A stretch of DNA of 37,348 nucleotides from Pontimonas sp. (GTDB lineage Bacteria; Actinomycetota; Actinomycetes; Actinomycetales; Microbacteriaceae): the NCBI GenBank assembly GCA_017852615.1, contig JAFMKX010000001.1, positions 149,482-186,829 of the forward strand, in the 5' to 3' direction. This document shows positions 11,358-19,782 of the stretch, piece after piece; positions within the stretch are counted from its first letter, which is position 1; each line of letters opens with the position of its first letter. The notes beneath the pieces are model-generated. The model was not told the DNA's origin. It did no database searches and was given only the letters and a program-made list of their open reading frames with translations. The position numbers and the translations under genes were made by a program.

Positions 11358-12200
11358 TTATGCAGCGGGGAGGTTTACGGCGCGCTTCATCGCACGCAAA
11401 ACCTCTTCTTCTCGGGGCACAGGGGTAGTCATCTCACCGCTGTGAAACAAACGAATCTGCATGAGGGCTTGGTGGACCAACATCCACACCCCTGAAATGA
11501 CGGGCTTGGGAGAGCCTCCCCATCGCAGGGCTAACTGACTGGGCCAGGGGTGATACGCGACATCGAGCAGGGCAGCAGAGTCGACAACCGCGGGAGATAT
11601 TTCCCAGGGAGACTCCGCGCCGCCAGGCAGGGTGGACACGACCAGTTCCGGTTCCTCCAGCGATGCCTCATCGAGTGCGTCCACGAGGTGAACCTGGAGA
11701 CCCATCTGCTCGAGGACACCCAGAGTCGGTGTCGCCCGTTCGAGGGAGCGCGCTACCAGGGTGATGGAGGTTGTTCCACCCAGGTGCAAGCCGTATCCCA
11801 CGGCTCGCGCCGTGGCGCCGGCTCCCAGAATCCACGCGTGTTTGGCCTCTACCGTGTGGTCGGCCAGGGCACCGTGAACACCCCAGGGGTCCGTATTGGC
11901 CAGCGCCGGCTGGCGCTTTCGAAACGTCACGGTGTTGGCTACACCCAGCAGCTCCACGACAGGGGTTCGCTGCTCGATGAGAGGAACTATGGCTTCCTTG
12001 AGCGGCATCGTGAGCGAGAGTCCGACCAGATCCGGTGAGCGCGCTAGCCATTGCTCGGGAAGGCTCTGCTCGTCGACCTCTTGGGCCAGGTAGTCCCACG
12101 AAAGGCCCAAGACCTCGTAGGCCGCACGATGAAGCACCGGAGATAGGGAATGACCAATCGGTGACCCCCAGACGCAGGCAAAGGGCCTAGCAGTAGGCAC
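11358..12200 (-). CDS. aroE: Shikimate dehydrogenase
   Basis: GTG start at 12200 gives VPTARPFACVWGSPIGHSLSPVLHRAAYEVLGL, 280 aa; LSLTMPLKEA motif. The upstream part of the tracked ORF (to 12497) lies out of frame inside mltG. Confidence 0.88.
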   Translation of the reverse strand: MPTARPFACVWGSPIGHSLSPVLHRAAYEVLGLSWDYLAQEVDEQSLPEQWLARSPDLVGLSLTMPLKEAIVPLIEQRTPVVELLGVANTVTFRKRQPALANTDPWGVHGALADHTVEAKHAWILGAGATARAVGYGLHLGGTTSITLVARSLERATPTLGVLEQMGLQVHLVDALDEASLEEPELVVSTLPGGAESPWEISPAVVDSAALLDVAYHPWPSQLALRWGGSPKPVISGVWMLVHQALMQIRLFHSGEMTTPVPREEEVLRAMKRAVNLPAA

Positions 12201-13371
12201 CGTTCTCCTCGCTTTCACGGCACCAACTGAGCCAGCGCTGCACTGCACGCTCATGCTCGGCGAAGGTGTTCGAAAAGACTGTTTCTCCGGTGCGGAGGTC
12301 AATGGCCACAAAATAGAGCCAGTCCCCCGCTGCTGGGTTGAGGGCAGCGTCCATTGCCACTTCACCCGGAAGAGAGATCGGACCCAGAGGTAAGCCCGTG
12401 TAGTAGTACGTGTTGTAAGGATTATCGGGATCTGCGCGGTCTGCATCAGTGGTCGACACCGAGTCGTATAAACCAGTCCAGTAGGTGACGGTGGCATCAG
12501 ACTGCAGTGCCATGCCGATATCTAGACGATTGGTGAAGACCCTGGAAGCCTTGTAGAAATCCTCAGTGGCGCGAGCCTCCCGCTGCACCAAAGCCGCGAG
12601 TGTCAATACCTCATGCCACTGTTCCGGAGCTACCCCAAGCCCGGTCAGGCGCGATTTAGTCTCCTCGACCATCCGGGCGATAATGTCTGTTGCTTCCACA
12701 CCGGGCTCGAACGTATACGTTGCGGGGAAAAGATAACCTTCGAGTGAATTAGCGGGGTTAGCCACCCCATAGGCGGCGGGATCCTGTGTCGCTTGTTGAA
12801 GATCCTCCAGCGGGAGAGATGCTTCCTGGGCGATGATTTCCAGAGCGCGCTCCATGGTCACGCCTTCAGTAATGACAAACGAAATTTGCACACGATTGGC
12901 CGGATCACGCAGCGCCCCTATGGCACTCTCCGCCGACATCCCGGTCAGCATTTGATAGGTGCCAGGTTGGAAAGTGATGGTCGCATCGCGCAGAAGAACC
13001 TCGTATACGGCTTCGAACGACGCGGTAACACCCTCCTCAGCAAGACGGCGAGCGACCGTCTCGCCAATGTCGCCGGGGTTAATCACAATCTCGATGGTGG
13101 GTGGGGCTCCACTGCCCTCAAAGTCGAGTACTTCCTCCTGGGCGAAATAATTCACAATTCTCACGCCGTATTCGTTCCACAACAACCACACACCGGAACC
13201 ACCAATGGCCAACACCGCGATCATGACCAAGGCGAAGATGCTGCGGCCAGTTTGCCTAGGCGGGCGCGCTTCACTGCGTCGTGCCCTGCGAGACTCGGCC
13301 TCCGACACCACAACGGTGTTATCAGCGGGGAGGGTGTTAAAAATACGATCGAAGTCGGCGTCTTTAGTCAT
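12187..13371 (-). CDS. mltG: Endolytic transglycosylase MltG (YceG-like)
   Basis: 394 aa; single TM then LEGYLFPATYTFEPG, LAALVQREAR, YNTYYYTGLPLGPISLPG. Confidence 0.94.
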   Translation of the reverse strand: MTKDADFDRIFNTLPADNTVVVSEAESRRARRSEARPPRQTGRSIFALVMIAVLAIGGSGVWLLWNEYGVRIVNYFAQEEVLDFEGSGAPPTIEIVINPGDIGETVARRLAEEGVTASFEAVYEVLLRDATITFQPGTYQMLTGMSAESAIGALRDPANRVQISFVITEGVTMERALEIIAQEASLPLEDLQQATQDPAAYGVANPANSLEGYLFPATYTFEPGVEATDIIARMVEETKSRLTGLGVAPEQWHEVLTLAALVQREARATEDFYKASRVFTNRLDIGMALQSDATVTYWTGLYDSVSTTDADRADPDNPYNTYYYTGLPLGPISLPGEVAMDAALNPAAGDWLYFVAIDLRTGETVFSNTFAEHERAVQRWLSWCRESEENGAYC

Positions 13372-13828
13372 TGTCGTTTGTCCCTGCCGCTAGGAGCTGG
13401 CCTGGGGCCACCCCCTGGTGTCGTTCTGCATCGAGTGCATGTTGCAAAAGAATAACAGCGGCAGCTTGGTCCACCATTCCTCGCTGGTTTTTGGCCGACT
13501 TGCCCGCTGCTCGAAGCCCCTGGCTGGCCTGCACAGTCGTGAGTCGCTCGTCAACGAGCCGAATCGGCACACTCTGAGCCTGCGCTAGTTGTTGCGCAAA
13601 ATCCTGCGCATCTTCCGTCGAGGCCGTGCGCTCGCCTCGGAGGTTAATCGGAAGACCCACCACTACTTCAGAAAACTCTTCGACACGCAGCATGTCCAAA
13701 ATTGCTTCGATAGCGATCTCTCGAGCAAGAGTCTCCACCGGTGTTGCGAGCAGCCCTTCCCTGTCGCATCGAGCCACACCCACGCGAGCTTTACCCACGT
13801 CGACTCCAAGCCTGATGCCTGCGCGCAC
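13364..13828 (-). CDS. ruvX: Holliday junction resolvase-like / pre-16S rRNA nuclease (YqgF)
   Basis: 154 aa; RLGVDVGKARVGVARCD, VVGLPINLRGE, VDERLTTVQA, VDQAAAVILLQ. Confidence 0.93.
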   Translation of the reverse strand: MRAGIRLGVDVGKARVGVARCDREGLLATPVETLAREIAIEAILDMLRVEEFSEVVVGLPINLRGERTASTEDAQDFAQQLAQAQSVPIRLVDERLTTVQASQGLRAAGKSAKNQRGMVDQAAAVILLQHALDAERHQGVAPGQLLAAGTNDND

Positions 13829-16485
13829 TAGAGAGACGTCACCGTTGTGCGGATATCCTCCAGCGCTTGGCCCAGTGCCGATCCATCGGGGCCCCCGCCT
13901 TGGGCAAGCCCGGGCTTACCGCCACCGCCTCCGCCCATGGATATCGAGGCAGCCTTCACGAGATCTCCTGCCCGTGCTCCCGCGGCAACACCAGCGGCGT
14001 TGACGCACACGACGACCATTCCCCGGCCTTCGTCCACAGCCCCGAGAGCGACAACGCTGGGCGCCTCGCCCAGGCCCTGACTCACTCCTTGGGCAAGCGT
14101 GCGCAGATCATCGGGTGAACCAACCTCAGACACACTCTCCACCACGCAGGACACCGCGCCCGTGACAGCCTTACCCAGTAGCGCGGGAATGAGAGCAGCG
14201 GAGGCAGCCTGTTGAGTCTTCGCCACCGCACGCTCGAGGTTTTTCACCTGAGCAACTAACTCTTCCACTCGCTCGGGAATGCCCTCTCGGGGAGTCTTCA
14301 ACAGTGAGGTGAGGCGGCGCATGATCGCCTTTTCGGTCGAAAAGTCGGCAATTGCTGCCTGTCCCACCAAAGCTTCCACTCGCCTGGCGGTGGAGCTCAC
14401 AGAAGATTCCCCCAGGAGCGTGACCACGCCGATTTGCGACGAACGCGTCACGTGGGTACCAGCACACAGCTCTCGTGACCAGGGGCCACCGATGTCCACC
14501 ATGCGCACAACATCGCCATATTTCTCTCCAAAGAGAGCCATCGCCCCTTGGGCTTTGGCTTCATCCACGGCAAGAATCCTGGTGGTTACTTCTAGATCGT
14601 CGCGAATGGCGTTGTTAGCAATCTGCGAGATGTCTTCTTGGGCATCGGCAGAAAGCGCCTGGTTCCAGGAAAAATCGAGACGCAGGTAGCCAGGCCTATT
14701 GAGCGAACCAGCCTGAGTGGCGTGGGGGCCCAGAGTGTCCCGCAGCGCAGCGTGAATGAGATGGGTCGCGGAGTGGGCCCTGGCACCTTCGTAGCGCGCG
14801 CGGGCATCCACCCGAGCGTGGACGACATCTCCCAAGCTCAGCTCGCCCTGGGTGATCTCCACCGTGTGGCTGATCAGCCCAGAGACAGGCTTTTGCACAT
14901 CGACAATCGTGGCCTGGAAATTACTCCCCTCCAGAACACCCTTATCGGAGACTTGGCCACCAGATTCTGCATAGAGCGGGGTTTCCGCCAGGATAATTTC
15001 CGCCAGGGAGCCTGCCGCGACAGTAGTAGTTGAGACTCCATCCTGGAGAATGCCCAACACCGTTGATTCCAATTCCAGTTGGTCATATCCACAAAAGACT
15101 GTTTCGCCCAGTGCCCGAAACGGGCTATAAACACTGACATCAGCGATCTGAGATTTCTTGGATTTTGCATCGGTCTTCGCACGGTCTCGTTGGGCGAGCA
15201 TGAGCGCATCAAACGCTTCTCGGTCAACCTGCAGACCAGATTCCTCGGCAATTTCCAGCGTGAGGTCAATGGGGAAGCCGTAGGTGTCGTGCAATACGAA
15301 GGCTGTGTCTCCCGAAAGGGCAGTCTCACCACTGTCTTTGGTCTGAGCGACCGCGACATCCAAGATGGCAACTCCGGAATCCAACGTCTTCAAGAAGGAT
15401 TCTTCCTCAGCAACTGCCAAAGCGCTCACGCGAGAAAATTCATCGTTAATCGCTGGATAGGACGGCGACATCGCCTCCTGGGAAGCACCAAAGAGCTCGG
15501 AGAAACTTGCCTCGTGGAATCCCAGCAGGCGCATCGAGCGAATGCTTCGGCGCAGAAGACGTCGGAGCACGTATCCGCGCCCGTCGTTGGCGGGGACAAC
15601 ACCGTCGGTCATCAACATCAAGCTAGAGCGGATGTGGTCTGCGATGACGCGCAGGCGAACGTCATCCTCATGGTCACTGCCGTATTTCTTGCCCGAGAGT
15701 TCCGCCGCTCGATCAAGAACCGGGCGCACCTGGTCAATTTCATACATATTGGCGACACCCTGCTTGAGGAAGGCGACGCGCTCCATCCCCATGCCGGTAT
15801 CGATGTTTTTCTGGGGCAGCTCCCCCACGATGTCAAAATCAACTTTGGAACGGACGTTCTTGATCAGATACTGCATGAACACGAGATTCCAGATCTCGAT
15901 GTAACGGGTGTCATCCACCGCTGGTCCCCCCTCGGGACCAAACGCGGGACCGCGGTCAAAATAGATTTCCGAGCACGGGCCGGCAGGACCAGGCTGGCCG
16001 GTGGTCCAATAGTTATCCTCGCGCCCCATGCGTTGAATGCGCTTTTCGGGCAGACCCGCGATGCTTTTCCACAGGCTTTCCGCTTCGTCATCGTCTTCAT
16101 AGACGGTGACCCACAGATCCTTCTCTTCAAAGCCCAAGCCACCCTGTGACTCAGAAGACGTCAGAAGCTCCCAGGCGTATTCGATGGCGCCCTGCTTGAA
16201 GTAATCGCCGAACGAAAAATTGCCGTTCATCTGGAAGAAGGTGCCGTGACGCGTGGTTTTGCCAACCTCTTCAATATCGAGCGTCCTAATACATTTCTGG
16301 ACGCTCGTGGCGCGCGGATAGGGCGCGGGAACCACACCGGTGAGGTAGGGAATGAAGGGCACCATACCGGCGACAGTGAACATCAAGGTTGGGTCATCAC
16401 TGACCAGCGATGCCGAGGGAACGATCGTGTGCCCGCGGTCACCAAAAAAGGTAAGCCATCGGCGCTGAATTTCCGCAGTTTCCAT
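13828..16485 (-). CDS. alaS: Alanyl-tRNA synthetase
   Basis: 885 aa; RCxKTLDIEEVGKTTRHGTFFQMNGNFSFGDYFK-type signature, HSATHLIHAALRDTLGPHATQAGS, ELCAGTHV. Confidence 0.97.
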   Translation of the reverse strand: METAEIQRRWLTFFGDRGHTIVPSASLVSDDPTLMFTVAGMVPFIPYLTGVVPAPYPRATSVQKCIRTLDIEEVGKTTRHGTFFQMNGNFSFGDYFKQGAIEYAWELLTSSESQGGLGFEEKDLWVTVYEDDDEAESLWKSIAGLPEKRIQRMGREDNYWTTGQPGPAGPCSEIYFDRGPAFGPEGGPAVDDTRYIEIWNLVFMQYLIKNVRSKVDFDIVGELPQKNIDTGMGMERVAFLKQGVANMYEIDQVRPVLDRAAELSGKKYGSDHEDDVRLRVIADHIRSSLMLMTDGVVPANDGRGYVLRRLLRRSIRSMRLLGFHEASFSELFGASQEAMSPSYPAINDEFSRVSALAVAEEESFLKTLDSGVAILDVAVAQTKDSGETALSGDTAFVLHDTYGFPIDLTLEIAEESGLQVDREAFDALMLAQRDRAKTDAKSKKSQIADVSVYSPFRALGETVFCGYDQLELESTVLGILQDGVSTTTVAAGSLAEIILAETPLYAESGGQVSDKGVLEGSNFQATIVDVQKPVSGLISHTVEITQGELSLGDVVHARVDARARYEGARAHSATHLIHAALRDTLGPHATQAGSLNRPGYLRLDFSWNQALSADAQEDISQIANNAIRDDLEVTTRILAVDEAKAQGAMALFGEKYGDVVRMVDIGGPWSRELCAGTHVTRSSQIGVVTLLGESSVSSTARRVEALVGQAAIADFSTEKAIMRRLTSLLKTPREGIPERVEELVAQVKNLERAVAKTQQAASAALIPALLGKAVTGAVSCVVESVSEVGSPDDLRTLAQGVSQGLGEAPSVVALGAVDEGRGMVVVCVNAAGVAAGARAGDLVKAASISMGGGGGGKPGLAQGGGPDGSALGQALEDIRTTVTSL

Positions 16486-16504
16486 AACCTAGTGAACCTT
16501 CACG

Positions 16505-16657
16505 CTAGCGGTAGGTGTCTCTAAAACCAGTTCTCAGAGAATTCACGGTGGCAAGAATCCGGGCGAAAGCCATTTTTCCTGCGGGAGTCTGATTAACCAG
16601 GTGAGCGAGTACGAACCCACTAACGACGCCGAGCACGGCAATAACGAATTTTCCCAT
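16505..16657 (-). CDS. Conserved small membrane protein (50 aa) between rpsD and alaS
   Basis: Manual translation: MGKFVIAVLGVVSGFVLAHLVNQTPAGKMAFARILATVNSLRTGFRDTYR*; preceded by purine-rich SD (GGGGGAGAGGAAACGAT-ATG). Below the ORF-track length cutoff. Confidence 0.75.
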   Translation of the reverse strand: MGKFVIAVLGVVSGFVLAHLVNQTPAGKMAFARILATVNSLRTGFRDTYR

Positions 16658-16676
16658 ATCGTTTCCTCTCCCCCTC

Positions 16677-16682
16677 AGACTA
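16677..16682 (-). promoter_or_regulatory. Candidate -10 (TAGTCT) for small ORF-alaS operon
   Basis: Actinobacterial TANNNT motif 19 nt upstream of the ATG at 16657, just after the rpsD terminator-like hairpin; no clear -35. Confidence 0.35.
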
Positions 16683-16695
16683 GAACACCGGGTGT

Positions 16696-16728
16696 GGTGG
16701 CGGCAGTGGACCTGAGCCCACTGCCACC
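16696..16728 (-). terminator. Strong hairpin downstream of rpsD (terminator-like, no U-tract)
   Basis: Minus strand GGTGGCAGTGG / CCACTGCCGCCACC pair with a 3-nt bulge, about 9 nt after the rpsD stop. Confidence 0.5.
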
Positions 16729-16737
16729 TGGAGAAAA

Positions 16738-17367
16738 CTATCGAGCTGCGTAGTACTCCACCACAAGCTGAACTTCACAGGTCACGGGGACCTCGGAACG
16801 CTTGGGTCGACGGACCAGGACTGCCTGAAGCTTGTCGATTTCGACCTCGAGATAGCTGGGCAGTGGAGGAAGAACGTCCACGTGGGCTCCTGCAGCAGCA
16901 ACCTGGAAAGGTTCCATCTCTTCGCTGCGGGGCTTGACGTGAATCATCGAACCGGCCTTTACGCGGAACGAAGGACGATCCACGAGCTGACCATCAACCA
17001 GGATGTGACGGTGCACGACCATCTGACGAGCCTGAGCAGTGGTGCGGGCAAAACCAGAGCGCAACACCAAGGCGTCGAGACGCATCTCGAGGAGCTCTAC
17101 GAGGTTTTCACCGGTAAGACCCTGTGCCTTACGAGCTTCTTCGAAGACGCGACGCAACTGGGCTTCACGGATTCCGTACTGAGCCCTTAGACGCTGCTTC
17201 TCGCGCAGACGCACAGCGTAGTCACTGTCGGTCTTGCGCTTGGTGCGGCCGTGCTCACCAGGAGCGTAAGGGCGCTTTTCTAAGTATTTGGCTGCCTTGG
17301 GGGTCAGCGGGATTCCCAACGCCCGGGATAGGCGGGTCTTGCTTCTCGTGCGTGAACGTGTAGACAC
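16738..17367 (-). CDS. rpsD: 30S ribosomal protein S4
   Basis: 209 aa; RLSRALGIPLTPKAAKYLEKRPYAPGEHG, S4 domain LRSGFARTTAQARQMVVHRHILVDGQLVDRPSFRVKAG; GTG start with AAGGAG SD. Confidence 0.97.
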   Translation of the reverse strand: MSTRSRTRSKTRLSRALGIPLTPKAAKYLEKRPYAPGEHGRTKRKTDSDYAVRLREKQRLRAQYGIREAQLRRVFEEARKAQGLTGENLVELLEMRLDALVLRSGFARTTAQARQMVVHRHILVDGQLVDRPSFRVKAGSMIHVKPRSEEMEPFQVAAAGAHVDVLPPLPSYLEVEIDKLQAVLVRRPKRSEVPVTCEVQLVVEYYAAR

Positions 17368-17447
17368 GAATGTTTCTCCTTGATAGTGATGGCCACGTGA
17401 AGACGTGACGGAACAAATCCAATAGAGGGATTATGTCGCGGGATGAT

Positions 17448-17491
17448 GCGGCTACAGCATTACTCCACCAGATCCGAGGACTCGCAGCCGC
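17448..17491 (-). promoter_or_regulatory. Stable hairpin in rpsD 5' leader
   Basis: Minus strand GCGGCTGC ... GTAGCCGC (8-bp stem, one G-U) enclosing a 28-nt loop, upstream of rpsD. Confidence 0.5.
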
Positions 17492-17554
17492 GCTCATCCA
17501 GGGTCTGTGACCAGGAAAAACGATACCACAGCCACGTCGAATCTGGGGAGTGTG

Positions 17555-18907
17555 CTACTCGGGCGCCTCTGCAGCACGTCGAGGCGAGCGACCCAGTATC
17601 TCGGCTATTACCTGGGAACGCTTAGCTAGCTCCGCCTCGAATCCCCGGGTGGTGGGTGTGTAGTAGCGGTGCGAGCGCACCGCATCGGGTGCATACTGTT
17701 GAGCCACAATTCCTGCTGGCTGATCGTGTGGATAGACATAGTCCTGTCCGTGGCCTAAGGCAGCCGCTCCGAAGTAGTGAGCATCTCGCACCGCTGGTGG
17801 CACCACTCCACTGTGGCCGTCTCGAATAGCTTGCTGGGCCGCGTTAATCGCCGTGTAGGCGGCGTTGGATTTTGGCGCGAGGGCTAGATAGATGGTGGCC
17901 TGCGCCAGAGGAATGCGTCCCTCAGGCAACCCAATGAGGGCGATGGCATCCGCGGCCGCCACCGCCAACGGCAGTGCGTGTGGGTCCGCAAGGCCAATAT
18001 CTTCAGAGGCCAAGATGATCAAACGCCGTGCGATAAATCGTGGGTCCTCCCCCGCTTCAATCATGCGAGCGAGGTAATGCAGGGCCGCATCAGCATCGCT
18101 ACCGCGCACTGATTTGATAAAGGCGCTGATGACGTCATAGTGCTGATCGCCATCGCGGTCGTATCGAACCTGCGCGCTATTCATCGCTTCGGCCACATGC
18201 TCAGGCGTCACCACCGCCGTGGAATCCGCTGCCACCCCAGCCCGTGCCACGGAAGCACTCGCTTCCAGGGCTGTAAGTGCCTTGCGAGCGTCGCCTCCCG
18301 AAAGCCTCACGAGCGCTTCCTTGGCTTCTCCCTCGAGAGAGATTCCGCCGGCAAAACCTCGCTCATCGGTGAGCGCTCGATCCAGGACGAGCGCAATGTG
18401 CTCGGGTTCTAAGGATTTCACCGTGACCATGACGGAGCGACTGAGCAAGGGCGCAATCACGGAAAAGGAAGGGTTCTCGGTGGTTGCCGCAATGAGTACC
18501 ACAATCCCGTTTTCCACAGCGGGCAGTAGCGCATCCTGCTGAGCCTTGGAGAAGCGGTGAATTTCATCAAGAAACAACACCGGCGCAACCCCCGAGGTTT
18601 CTCCCACCCGACGTGATTCCTCAATCGCGTCCCGAACATCTTTCACCCCGGCGGTGACCGCGGAGAGCTCGACAAAGCGACGGCCTGAGGAACGCGCGAT
18701 GACACTGGCCAAGGTGGTCTTTCCGGTTCCCGGTGGCCCCCAGAGGATGACCGAACTAACCGCTCCCCGGTGCCCGGAGTCGGCGAGCGAGCGCAAAGGT
18801 CCACCCGGGGCCAAAATCTGGTCTTGGCCAATGATGTCATCCAGTGTCCGAGGGCGCAGAGCCACCGCCAAAGGCAGTGGTGCAGAAAAGAGGCTGTCGC
18901 TGGTCAC
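17555..18907 (-). CDS. rarA: Replication-associated recombination protein A (RarA/MgsA AAA ATPase)
   Basis: 450 aa; RPRTLDDIIGQDQILAPGGPLR, WGPPGTGKTTLASVIA, LFLDEIHRFSKAQQDALLPAVENG. Confidence 0.95.
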   Translation of the reverse strand: MTSDSLFSAPLPLAVALRPRTLDDIIGQDQILAPGGPLRSLADSGHRGAVSSVILWGPPGTGKTTLASVIARSSGRRFVELSAVTAGVKDVRDAIEESRRVGETSGVAPVLFLDEIHRFSKAQQDALLPAVENGIVVLIAATTENPSFSVIAPLLSRSVMVTVKSLEPEHIALVLDRALTDERGFAGGISLEGEAKEALVRLSGGDARKALTALEASASVARAGVAADSTAVVTPEHVAEAMNSAQVRYDRDGDQHYDVISAFIKSVRGSDADAALHYLARMIEAGEDPRFIARRLIILASEDIGLADPHALPLAVAAADAIALIGLPEGRIPLAQATIYLALAPKSNAAYTAINAAQQAIRDGHSGVVPPAVRDAHYFGAAALGHGQDYVYPHDQPAGIVAQQYAPDAVRSHRYYTPTTRGFEAELAKRSQVIAEILGRSPRRAAEAPE

Positions 18908-18914
18908 CTCCTCA

Positions 18915-18953
18915 CTCTATCCAGCGCGAAGGCCGAAGCCCTCTAGGATAGAG
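18915..18953. promoter_or_regulatory. Divergent rarA/cyclophilin promoter with perfect 8-bp inverted repeat CTCTATCC..GGATAGAG
   Basis: Arms at 18915-18922 and 18946-18953; TANNNT -10 candidates on each strand (TAGAGT minus, TAGGAT plus). Confidence 0.45.
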
Positions 18954-18978
18954 ATTCCGCCGTCCTCAAGGAGATTTC

Positions 18979-19695
18979 GTGGTCAACGCTGACAAAGCCC
19001 GTCGCGCCCAATTGCGTCAGTTTCAGGCCCGTCAAACCCTGCATACACGGGTGGCAGGGCGACTTCGTCGTGACCAATTCCTCTGGACCGGCTCAGCCAT
19101 CATCGCGGTGCTCCTTGCATCCTTAGGCCTGTGGGCGTATTCCACTATTGGTCCTGGCGCTCCCCCCTCGGCCCCCGAGGCAAGCCTCAGCGAAAATCGT
19201 GAGTGGACCGGCGAGATCACCTTTGGGGATCAGACGCTGGACATCGCCTTAGATGGCCAGGCTGCCCCGCAGGCAGTGGCGACTGTGGTGAGTTTGATTG
19301 GGGAGGGCTTTTATGACGCCACTAGCTGTCATCGCCTCACCTCCGGAGATCTCAATGTGGTTCAGTGTGGTGACCCGCTGGGCTTTGGATTTGGCGGACC
19401 TGGCTACACCTTTGGTCCGGTGGAAAACGCCCCTTCCGATGATGTCTATCCGGCGGGCACCTTGGCGATGGCCCGAGCAGCCGATAATGGCGAAAGCATG
19501 GGCAGCCAGTTCTTCATTGTCTATGAAGACAGCACCATTCCTTCCGACTCTGCCGGTGGATACACCATTATTGGTCGCGTGACCTCCCCCTTGGATGGTT
19601 TTGTCGAAGAATTCGTCACCCCGGGAACCGTGGATGGCTCGCAAGATGGCCAACCGCTGACCGACATCGTTATCGATAGCATCACAATTCGGTAA
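18979..19695 (+). CDS. Membrane-anchored cyclophilin-type peptidyl-prolyl cis-trans isomerase
   Basis: 238 aa; GTG start after AAGGAG; one TM (SAIIAVLLASLGLWAYS), then cyclophilin motifs FYDATSCHRLT, GTLAMARA, GSQFFIVYEDS. Confidence 0.9.
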   Translation: MVNADKARRAQLRQFQARQTLHTRVAGRLRRDQFLWTGSAIIAVLLASLGLWAYSTIGPGAPPSAPEASLSENREWTGEITFGDQTLDIALDGQAAPQAVATVVSLIGEGFYDATSCHRLTSGDLNVVQCGDPLGFGFGGPGYTFGPVENAPSDDVYPAGTLAMARAADNGESMGSQFFIVYEDSTIPSDSAGGYTIIGRVTSPLDGFVEEFVTPGTVDGSQDGQPLTDIVIDSITIR

Positions 19696-19703
19696 TACTT
19701 CGC

Positions 19704-19728
19704 CTGGAGGGCTGGGGCGAGCCTCCAG
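19704..19728 (+). terminator. Hairpin after cyclophilin gene (terminator-like)
   Basis: CTGGAGG-gctggggcgag-CCTCCAG, 7-bp stem just after the stop; no T-run. Confidence 0.4.
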
Positions 19729-19782
19729 CCTGCACTAGGCTTTCGAGCGGTCCTAACGCCCGCATCAACCTAATGAGGAACT

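Noticed and set aside
12200-12497. N-terminal extension of the aroE ORF
   Set aside because: Out-of-frame overlap with mltG and no homology-like sequence; GTG at 12200 gives a standard 280-aa AroE.
15079-16149. 356-aa plus-strand ORF antisense to alaS
   Set aside because: Lies wholly opposite an intact alaS; no recognisable domain and composition typical of a shadow frame in GC-rich coding DNA.
17255-17497. 80-aa minus-strand ORF in the rpsD leader
   Set aside because: Runs out of frame into rpsD, no SD recognised; the region is better explained as a structured 5' UTR.
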